A stretch of DNA of 46,938 bases from an uncultured Porphyromonadaceae bacterium (GTDB lineage: Bacteria > Bacteroidota > Bacteroidia > Bacteroidales > Muribaculaceae): the NCBI GenBank assembly GCA_947575235.1, contig CANPMT010000015.1:1-46938 (forward strand). Reading direction: 5' to 3'. Positions 23,800 to 30,205 of this stretch are shown here, in pieces. A program made the position numbers and the translations under genes. Positions within the stretch are counted from its first letter, which is position 1. Every line of letters starts with the position of its first letter. The notes beneath the pieces were generated by a model. The model was not told the DNA's origin, searched no databases, and saw nothing but the letters and a program-made list of their open reading frames with translations.

Positions 23800-24819
23800 T
23801 TAACGCGTGAGACGCCAGTTTTGCATTATGACGTTTAGTTTCTCATGCTCTATGAGGAAACCGTCATGCGCGAAATCCGATTCCATAAGCTCAAGGGTTG
23901 AGCCGGGTATGGAGTCGGCCAGTTCCTTGAGGCAGGCCGGAGGGAAGAGAATGTCGGAACTTATGCCGATCACAAGGGTAGTTGCGTTGATGCGCTCAAG
24001 AGCCTTGCGTATCCCTCCGCGTCCGCGCCCCACATTGTGGGAGTCGGCGCTCTCGCATATTCTCACATAAGAATAGACATCGAAACGGTTGCAAAGTTTA
24101 ACTCCCTGATATTCCTGATAGGTCTGCACGCGATGGAAGAAGGGGTCGTCCTGCGCGTCATTGTCGCGCTGGCTCATATTGTAGGCGAAGGGGCCGCGGT
24201 AGCTTATCAGGGCTATGGAGCGGGCGGTGGCCAGTCCGGCGCGTCCGGCGTCGAGGCGCGGTTCCCCGTATGAGGGGTCGGTGGCAATGGCCATATACAT
24301 CGATTTGTTGAAAGCGGCCAGCCAGGGGCTGCAGGAGGCGTCGGTGGCGCAGAACATCACATTCTCGGCTATTCCGGGGTCTTCCACCATCCATTCGATG
24401 GCCTGGAAACCGCCGAGCGACACTCCGATCATCTCGTGGATACGGGTTATGCCCAATTCACGGGCCAGGAGACGGTGGGCTTTCACCATATCCCGTATTG
24501 TAACCTTGGGGAAATCGCCACACCATGGGCGCCCCGTGGCGGGGTTGATTGATGAGGGACCCGTCGTGCCGTAGCACGATCCCAATACGTTGGCGCAGAT
24601 TACGAAATATTTCTCAGGGTCGAGAAACTTCCCCTTCTCCACGGTATGCGGCCACCAGTCGGCCACGTCGGAATTTGCTGTGAGACCGTGCATCACCCAT
24701 ATCACGTTATCTTTATTTGGCGACAGAGTGCCGAAGGTATGATATGCGATGGTCAGCGAGGGGAGAGTTTCCCCTGTTTCAAGAGTGAATGGTTGGTCGA
24801 TGTGACAGTACTGTGTCAT
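23800..24819 (-). CDS. metX: Homoserine O-acetyltransferase
   Basis: The enzyme acetylates homoserine for methionine synthesis. The alpha/beta-hydrolase nucleophile Ser134 lies in MIGVSLGGFQAIEW. The catalytic Asp is in GISSDILFPP and the His in DFAHDGFLIEHE. Other family marks are VIWVMHGLTANSDVADWW, NVLGSCYGTTGPSSINP and FPKVTIRDMV. The start was set at the MTQYC Met (24819) because the predicted transcription start (about 24841) lies downstream of the longer ATG at 24843. Length is then 339 residues, slightly short but normal for Bacteroidetes MetX. Confidence 0.93.
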   Translation of the reverse strand: MTQYCHIDQPFTLETGETLPSLTIAYHTFGTLSPNKDNVIWVMHGLTANSDVADWWPHTVEKGKFLDPEKYFVICANVLGSCYGTTGPSSINPATGRPWCGDFPKVTIRDMVKAHRLLARELGITRIHEMIGVSLGGFQAIEWMVEDPGIAENVMFCATDASCSPWLAAFNKSMYMAIATDPSYGEPRLDAGRAGLATARSIALISYRGPFAYNMSQRDNDAQDDPFFHRVQTYQEYQGVKLCNRFDVYSYVRICESADSHNVGRGRGGIRKALERINATTLVIGISSDILFPPACLKELADSIPGSTLELMESDFAHDGFLIEHEKLNVIMQNWRLTR

Positions 24820-24847
24820 TTTCTTGTTGTAAGATGTATTCAAATTG

Positions 24848-24855
24848 CAAAGTTA
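24848..24855 (-). promoter_or_regulatory. metX -7 box
   Basis: TAACTTTG on the minus strand is a perfect TAnnTTTG. It decides the shorter metX start. Confidence 0.55.
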
Positions 24856-24891
24856 ACAATAATTGAGGCAACGCAGGTAATAAATACAGAG

Positions 24892-24929
24892 AAAAAAAGC
24901 GGCATCCCCTCACGGGTGGCCGCTTTTTT
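24892..24929. terminator. Bidirectional hairpin upstream of metX
   Basis: AAAAAAAGCGGC and GCCGCTTTTTT form a 10-11 bp stem with an inner CCC/GGG pairing. An A run on one side and T run on the other allow termination both ways. It may end read-through from the serine hydrolase. Confidence 0.7.
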
Positions 24930-25457
24930 CCTCTCCGGAGCATTGAATTGAGTTTTTGAGCCTTAACCTAATACTTTTCAAACAGGGAGTGATCTCTGCC
25001 TGAAAGGGCTGTGATGCTCACGGAGTTGGTCCGGAACTTAATCCGGCACATTCCAATGTACCATTATTCAACCAAACATGCATCGGAGCAAATAACGGCA
25101 TTGTCTGGCATGGGTTATTAATTAAGACAATATCTATCATCTTGTGTAATAGTCATGTCAGTGAATTCGGGCCATGATGACTGTCGGTCAGTGAATTCGA
25201 GTCATAATGACTGTCATATGCCATCCTCCGATGGCGCAGCCGGCCGATCACTCGGTGTGCTGCACTTCGTTATTTGATAAAGCGTCAGGAGCCCCCGCTC
25301 TTCTCAGAACAGATGGTCTCCGCCGTAATATTGGTGGGAGAGGTTTATTTATTTGGGTGTACAAAGGTATAAATTAATTTTTAAAATCAAGAATTTTGAT
25401 ATAAAAATTTTCTAATTTAACCAAAGTTTTTTGAAATGAGGGGTGAAACGCCCCCTA
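24930..25457. other. Gene-free stretch between metX and the serine hydrolase
   Basis: About 530 bp hold no convincing gene on either strand. The content is a 30-bp tandem repeat (25157-25216), scattered short inverted repeats, and an AT-rich end near 25370-25435 just past the hydrolase stop. No known riboswitch pattern was recognised on either strand. Confidence 0.6.
25157..25216 (+). repeat. Tandem repeat of a 30-bp unit
   Basis: Two adjacent 30-bp copies (25157-25186 and 25187-25216) begin GTCAGTGAATTCG and end ATGACTGTC. They differ at about five positions. The units contain GTCAT/ATGAC half-sites that can pair within and between copies. Confidence 0.7.
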
Positions 25458-26759
25458 TCAGAAGAGATTGCGTGAGGGTAGGAGACGTGAGTAGCGGCTG
25501 CGCAGACGCTCCACCAGGCGGTTCATGTCGCCCGAGAAATGATGGCCTGTCCATACCCCGGAGTTGGTGATGAGCACCCAGCACTCCCCGTCGGGGAAGC
25601 GTTCGATGAGGGTATGGGTGGAGGAGAGGGTGCCGGTGCGTGTCCATTTCCCATGGGCGTCGACCTCGCTCCAGCCCCTCGAGAGCTTCTCTTTGTCGGA
25701 ATGGGCTGTGAGCAGTTCCACGGAGTTGGCGGTTATGACATCTTCCATGCGCGGGTCTTTGTCGGTGGCCGCCACCAGACGGCAGAGCTCGGCGGCTGAG
25801 GCGCACCACCCGCCGGCTCCCATCAGGGCGTTGACGTTGTTCCCTCCGTAGATACGCTCCACCATGCGGCCGCTCCCGTTGAATTCCTCCACAAGTTCAT
25901 CGTCCGGACCATAATATTTCACCTCATGCGTGGAGCGGTCGGCGTAATAGTTTGTGGCTGGACGGAATCCGAGGCACCCTGCGGGCCGGAGGATATTCTC
26001 TGTCACGTAGTTCCAGTAGCTCATACCCGTCACGCGCTCTATAGCCATGGAGAGGAGCATATATCCGAAATTGGAGTAACGTCGTCCGGCTCCGGGGGTA
26101 TAGGCTATACGGCGTCCCAACACAATCTTGACCAGCTCCTCCGGAGTGGGGGGAGTGTCGAGATGTTTGGCGGCCATGATTTCGGCTGTGGTGAACATCG
26201 GGTCGCCGGCGCCCAAGCCGAAGCCCCCCTGATGGCGCAACAGATGGTCAACCGTTATATCGAGCATACGCTTGTCGCACATGGCGGCGGTAAAGACCGT
26301 GTCGGGCATCAAGCCCCCTTCGCCGAATATCCTGGAGTCGAGTTTCATCTTCCCCTGCTCGATGAGTTTCATCACGGCGATGGCCGTGACGAGTTTCGAG
26401 GCCGAGGCGATACGCATGATATTGTCGGGTTGCATCTCTATGCCCGCCTCGCGGTCGGCCCAGCCATAACCCTTTGTATAGAGCAGTGAGTCATGGCGGC
26501 TCACGGCAAACGACATACCCTTGATTTCCCACTTCTGCATGAAGCGTTCAATCTCCTTGTCCATAGGCGCGAGTGCCTCCCACGAGGAGGATTGGTTGGT
26601 AAGTGTGTCCATCCAGGGTGTTCCTTCGGCGGCAGCTGTGAGCTGCTCCCCCTCAGAGGGTTCAGGATTCCGGCAAAGGCTCACGACAATGCACACTGCC
26701 ACAAACAGACAGAAAATCATGATAAGGCCCGTGCCACGTTTTATATCTCTTTTAGTCAT
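25458..26759 (-). CDS. Serine hydrolase, class C beta-lactamase-like (PBP4*/EstB group)
   Basis: The 433-residue protein has an N-terminal membrane anchor or signal (about 11-28) and then a beta-lactamase fold. The nucleophile motif is Ser119-Ala-Ser-Lys122 in MRIASASKLVTAIAV, the Tyr motif is RRYSNFGYML, and TRTGTLSSTH takes the place of the KTG motif. Such proteins are peptidases or esterases acting on peptidoglycan or small esters in the periplasm; resistance to antibiotics is not implied. The gene stands alone downstream of the GH43 gene, with its own promoter and a long hairpin in its leader. Confidence 0.87.
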   Translation of the reverse strand: MTKRDIKRGTGLIMIFCLFVAVCIVVSLCRNPEPSEGEQLTAAAEGTPWMDTLTNQSSSWEALAPMDKEIERFMQKWEIKGMSFAVSRHDSLLYTKGYGWADREAGIEMQPDNIMRIASASKLVTAIAVMKLIEQGKMKLDSRIFGEGGLMPDTVFTAAMCDKRMLDITVDHLLRHQGGFGLGAGDPMFTTAEIMAAKHLDTPPTPEELVKIVLGRRIAYTPGAGRRYSNFGYMLLSMAIERVTGMSYWNYVTENILRPAGCLGFRPATNYYADRSTHEVKYYGPDDELVEEFNGSGRMVERIYGGNNVNALMGAGGWCASAAELCRLVAATDKDPRMEDVITANSVELLTAHSDKEKLSRGWSEVDAHGKWTRTGTLSSTHTLIERFPDGECWVLITNSGVWTGHHFSGDMNRLVERLRSRYSRLLPSRNLF

Positions 26760-26775
26760 TATTCAGGTCAGTCTA

Positions 26776-26810
26776 AGAAACTGTTTAAAATCCGATTTTA
26801 AACAGTTTCT
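26776..26810. repeat. 35-bp perfect palindrome in the serine hydrolase leader
   Basis: Arms of 17 bases (AGAAACTGTTTAAAATC and its complement) flank one C. It lies inside the predicted 5' leader of the hydrolase (start about 26821 on the minus strand) and 17 bp before its ATG. It would fold into a very stable AT-rich hairpin next to the ribosome site. A T run follows on the plus strand, but no plus-strand gene precedes it. Confidence 0.7.
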
Positions 26811-26827
26811 AAATTTTTTGAAACGTA

Positions 26828-26835
26828 CAAAATTA
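26828..26835 (-). promoter_or_regulatory. -7 box of the serine hydrolase
   Basis: TAATTTTG on the minus strand fits TAnnTTTG, giving a leader of about 60 bases that contains the palindrome. Confidence 0.5.
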
Positions 26836-26876
26836 CAAAAAATATCAACCACACCTGCAAAACGATTCTAAAATAA

Positions 26877-28349
26877 TTACTTTATCCGTTTCCCCCACAC
26901 GGAGCGGCCTGTGGAGTCGAGTCCGGTGAAGAGCACCGTGTCCTGCTCCCGTTCCCAGTCATGGCCCGAGTGTACACGGAGTCCGGTTATCCTCTCTCCG
27001 TCGAGGGTGAGGTCGAGTGTCTGTGCCGAGGTATCGAACCGGCAGCCGGGTGCCGACGTGTCGAGTGTTACGGTGAAGGAGTTGTTGCGCTCCCCTTCGA
27101 GAAGGTCACCCTCTCCCCAGAGAATCTGTCCGGCCTCAAGACCGCGTTCTACCCTTGGCTCCAGTATCCTCACGATCTCCCATTCGCCGTTGAGGTCTGT
27201 AGCCGTGAAATCTCTTTGCGGAGTGCCGGCATACCGCTCGGGCGAGACCACAGGCCAGCCGTCGGCCGTGAGGAACATCTCCCGCAAGTGAAGCACCATC
27301 AGACCGGTGTCTTTGGCATAGCGTCCCTGATGAGCCATGAAGTAACGTCCCTCACCGTCGTCAAACACTCCGCAGTGGGCTGTGCCCATCCAGCCGGGAT
27401 GATTCCCGAAGCTGTAAGGCGCGGTGAGTATCGGGAAATTGTTGGTTGTGTCGCTGATCACAGTGCCGTTGAAATCCTTGAAGGGACCTTCGGCCTTGTC
27501 TGAGCGTCCCACACGCACATTATAGGTGGTCATGAGCGGCTCGTAGCTCTGGAAGAGGTAATATGTGCCGTTACCTTTGTGGCGGATAATCTCGGGCGCC
27601 TCAAGGTTATCCTTGCGCCAGTTGGCACGACGGGCCGTGAGATGCCCCTGGTCGCCCGGCTTCATGGCCAGACCGGTTTCAGGATTAAGTTCCACGCAAT
27701 AGAGCCCACCGAAGTATGAGCCGTAGTGCATCCACTGTCTCCCCGTCTCGTCAGTTATGACCGAGGGGTCGATGGCGTTCATGGCTGATGATGTGTCGGT
27801 GCGCACCACAGCCCCCTTCTGTTTCCATGGTCCTTCAGGCGACGAGGCTTCCGCCACACCGATATAGGAGGTGTTCTTTCCGAAGGCCGACACGCAGTAA
27901 TAGAGCCGGAAGAGACCGTTGCCGCAGTCAACCATATAGGGAGCCCAGATATTGGTGGCGCCCTTGCCGTCGGCCTTCTCCTTCACCCAGCCCACCGCCT
28001 CAGAGGGTATCTCAGGGAAAACCCATCCGAGAAACTCCCAGTTCACAAGGTCGTGCGAGCGGCGCATCTGGATGTAGCCTAATGGCACGTTGTGTTCGCG
28101 GGCAGCCTTGCGGTTCTCGCGATATATGGCGTCGGTTGAGTACATGTAATAGTAGTCGCCCACTTTTCGGCAGGAGGGGTCGTGTACGTTATATGTGCCC
28201 CAGTCGCGCCAGTTCTCCATACGCGAGAGCGAGGTGTAATCGTCGGGCCAGGGGTTGGGGGAGGGGGTGGGTGAGAAGCCCATTGCCAATTGAGGCAGCA
28301 GAGAGAGTGCGGCCGTGGCGGCCAATGTCAGGATATAAGATAATTTCAT
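26877..28349 (-). CDS. GH43 glycoside hydrolase, probable periplasmic arabinan-active enzyme
   Basis: The 490-residue enzyme has a cleavable signal peptide without lipobox (MKLSYILTLAATAALSLLPQLAMG), so it is probably periplasmic. The five-bladed propeller shows the GH43 catalytic set: base Asp57 (NVHDPSC), pKa-tuning Asp194 (AIDPSV) and acid Glu250 (LEAPEI). GSYFGGLYCVELNPETG and GWMGTAHCGVFDDGEG are typical of the arabinanase-like subfamilies. The C-terminal part (ERNNSFTVTLDT..., about 400-490) is a small beta domain seen in GH43_4/5-type proteins. The ATG at 28349 was chosen for its signal peptide; the longer frame runs through the promoter. It is divergent from the HTCS and probably under its control. 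Its match in the B. thetaiotaomicron arabinan locus, from memory, would be BT_0367. Confidence 0.88.
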   Translation of the reverse strand: MKLSYILTLAATAALSLLPQLAMGFSPTPSPNPWPDDYTSLSRMENWRDWGTYNVHDPSCRKVGDYYYMYSTDAIYRENRKAAREHNVPLGYIQMRRSHDLVNWEFLGWVFPEIPSEAVGWVKEKADGKGATNIWAPYMVDCGNGLFRLYYCVSAFGKNTSYIGVAEASSPEGPWKQKGAVVRTDTSSAMNAIDPSVITDETGRQWMHYGSYFGGLYCVELNPETGLAMKPGDQGHLTARRANWRKDNLEAPEIIRHKGNGTYYLFQSYEPLMTTYNVRVGRSDKAEGPFKDFNGTVISDTTNNFPILTAPYSFGNHPGWMGTAHCGVFDDGEGRYFMAHQGRYAKDTGLMVLHLREMFLTADGWPVVSPERYAGTPQRDFTATDLNGEWEIVRILEPRVERGLEAGQILWGEGDLLEGERNNSFTVTLDTSAPGCRFDTSAQTLDLTLDGERITGLRVHSGHDWEREQDTVLFTGLDSTGRSVWGKRIK

Positions 28350-28377
28350 GGTGATGGTGTTTTGAATAAAATCCATG

Positions 28378-28385
28378 CAAAGATA
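28378..28385 (-). promoter_or_regulatory. -7 box of the GH43 gene
   Basis: TATCTTTG on the minus strand fits TAnnTTTG, 29 bp before the ATG. Confidence 0.5.
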
Positions 28386-28404
28386 GTCAATGTTCACCTT
28401 GCGG

Positions 28405-28490
28405 GGGTGGATAAACATGGATTTATCGTGATAGGTCAAAAAATCACTCTCCGGAGGGGGTGGATAAACAGCCACAATGGGTGGATAAAT
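28405..28490 (+). promoter_or_regulatory. Three GGGTGGATAAA boxes between GH43 and the HTCS
   Basis: GGGTGGATAAAC occurs at 28405-28416 and 28458-28469, and GGGTGGATAAAT at 28479-28490. The first also forms an inverted repeat with TTTATC (28422-28427). All lie between the two divergent -7 boxes. The same box recurs before the downstream operon (32788), so it is the best candidate for the HTCS binding site. Confidence 0.6.
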
Positions 28491-28554
28491 TGTTAAAAAG
28501 AGGATGACGAGAAATTTTTCAAGCAAAAAGGTTGGGTTTATCGTGCGGATGTTA

Positions 28555-28562
28555 TAAATTTG
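28555..28562 (+). promoter_or_regulatory. -7 box of the HTCS gene
   Basis: TAAATTTG is a perfect TAnnTTTG, 33 bp before the ATG at 28595. A TTTATCGTG element just upstream (28538-28546) repeats that at 28422-28430. Confidence 0.5.
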
Positions 28563-28594
28563 CACAACCGAAATCTAACCGATCAGAACTCATC

Positions 28595-30187
28595 ATGCGA
28601 TTCCAGTTTGACAATCATCACAGACAGCTTCTTTTCATATTGTCGCTCTTTGCCGCGATAATACTATCGTCGGCTCCTGATGCCTGTGCTGATGATCCGT
28701 CGTTCGCTGAGCGGTATTCGGCCACCTCGATCAACATGAACCATGGTCTCCCCCACAACTTTGTGGACGACCTTTACCGCGACAGCATGGGGTATATCTG
28801 GGTGGCAACATCAAGCGCGTTGTCGCGTTATGACGGTTATGAGTTCGTGAATTTCAATCCCAATTCCCTCACACATACGGTCAGGAGTTCATTTGTGAGA
28901 AAAGTGGCCGAAGACCGTTTCGGACGTCTCTGGGTGGCCAGCGACGGAGGTCTCGACGTTATCGACCTCAAAACTCTCCGCACCATCGATTTCCCGGCAG
29001 AGGATGAGAGGGTACGCAAGATTGCCGATACCCCATCGGGTTATATCTCGACCGACAGCGAGGGTAACATATGGCTCAGAAACCTCACCGATATAGTATG
29101 TCTGCGGCTTGACGGGGAGGGGAGAGTGGCTTCCGTGGCCTCGATGCCCCATGCCACAATGTCGACAAGTTCGGAGGTGGCCATAAAATCGCTCCCGGCT
29201 GTGGGTAAGGATATGATTACTGCCGTGGCCGGAAGGGTGTGCAGGGTCTCGCTCGACGGTAACAAGATAAAATCCATCCCGATGTCGGATGGGTTGGGTT
29301 TTGAGAGTCATGTGTTCGTGGCCGACTTTGCCCAGAATCAGCGTGGAATATGGGTGGCCACCGACATCGGCCTATATCTTTACGACACCACCACACGCGA
29401 GGTGAGCGTGTTCCATGGCGTGCCCGGTGTCGAGGGGATGCTCTCGCAGAATTACGTCACGTCGCTGGCCGTCACTCCGGAGGGGAAACTGATTGCCGGA
29501 TGTCTCAACGGCCTGAATGTGTTTGACGATGCCACTGCTACTTTCAGCCGTGTGGGCGACTCCGACAGCAACGGCATAACCCGCACTCTCAACAATTTCA
29601 TAAACTGCATGCTTGTGGAGCATGACAATCTATGGGTAGGAACGGAGGGGAGTGGCATACGCCTCTTCTCCCCGAGGCGTCTCTTCGCCACCCTGCTGCG
29701 TCATGACAGTTCAAATCCGGCTTCCATCTCCCCAAATCCTGTCAACGCCATCTTCGAGGATGGCGACGGCACACTCTGGGTAGGCACCGTAGAGGGTGGC
29801 CTCAACAGAGGGGAGGGGGGATATTACTCAGGATTCACGCATTATACAAGCGAGAGTGGGGAGTTGCCCCATAATTCTGTGAGTGCGCTCGCTTCCGACC
29901 ATGACGATCATATCTGGGTGGGAACCTGGGGAGGTGGCTTAGGTATGCTGAGCAAACGTGCCCCTTCGAAGCTGCTGCTCACGTTGCATGACACCGACGA
30001 GGGATATAATATAGATTATGTCGGTGCCTTGGCCTACGACCCTTTCAATGAACTCATATGGATTGGCGCGAGCACGGGTGTGTTCGCCTATAGTCTGAGG
30101 GAGGGGACGCTCAAGGCTCCGTTTGACGGCGCCGCCACAATGCGCGGCAGCGCATGTTCGCTCGTCTCGCCCGACGGTGTGCTATGA
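28595..30187 (+). CDS. Hybrid two-component sensor (HTCS), N-terminal part, interrupted by TGA
   Basis: This is the first 530 residues of a HTCS that senses oligosaccharides in the periplasm. After a signal peptide (about 1-33, ending CADD) it runs as two-component regulator propeller repeats: MGYIWVATSSALSRYDG, FGRLWVASDGGLDVIDL, QRGIWVATDIGLYLYD, DGTLWVGTVEGGL, DHIWVGTWGGGLGML. The frame stops at 30185-30187 with TGA in ...SPDGVL-stop-IGGLEGLTAVD. The next part, from 30206, is in the same frame, so one base change (TGA to TGG, Trp) would restore the gene. The start at MRFQFDN was chosen for the signal peptide. In the B. thetaiotaomicron arabinan locus the matching regulator, from memory, is BT_0366. 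Confidence 0.88.
   Translation: MRFQFDNHHRQLLFILSLFAAIILSSAPDACADDPSFAERYSATSINMNHGLPHNFVDDLYRDSMGYIWVATSSALSRYDGYEFVNFNPNSLTHTVRSSFVRKVAEDRFGRLWVASDGGLDVIDLKTLRTIDFPAEDERVRKIADTPSGYISTDSEGNIWLRNLTDIVCLRLDGEGRVASVASMPHATMSTSSEVAIKSLPAVGKDMITAVAGRVCRVSLDGNKIKSIPMSDGLGFESHVFVADFAQNQRGIWVATDIGLYLYDTTTREVSVFHGVPGVEGMLSQNYVTSLAVTPEGKLIAGCLNGLNVFDDATATFSRVGDSDSNGITRTLNNFINCMLVEHDNLWVGTEGSGIRLFSPRRLFATLLRHDSSNPASISPNPVNAIFEDGDGTLWVGTVEGGLNRGEGGYYSGFTHYTSESGELPHNSVSALASDHDDHIWVGTWGGGLGMLSKRAPSKLLLTLHDTDEGYNIDYVGALAYDPFNELIWIGASTGVFAYSLREGTLKAPFDGAATMRGSACSLVSPDGVL
30185..30187 (+). other. In-frame TGA at the conserved Trp of a propeller repeat
   Basis: Reading through gives DGVL-W-IGG if the codon were TGG. 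Other repeats of this protein show LWVG, IWVA and LWVA at the same place. It is therefore a nonsense change, a sequencing error or a readthrough site. Confidence 0.85.
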
Positions 30188-30205
30188 ATCGGTGGTCTCG
30201 AGGGG

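Noticed and set aside
24819..25100. SAM-type riboswitch before metX
   Set aside because: The metX -7 box is only about 30 bp from the start, leaving no room for a leader, and no SAM-I or SAM-II consensus was found.
25157..25216. CRISPR-like array
   Set aside because: Only two adjacent copies exist, with no spacers and no cas genes.
26960..28565. Long opposite-strand frames under the GH43, HTCS and SusC genes
   Set aside because: They have no family motifs, signal peptides or promoters, and reflect GC-rich codon use on the coding strand.
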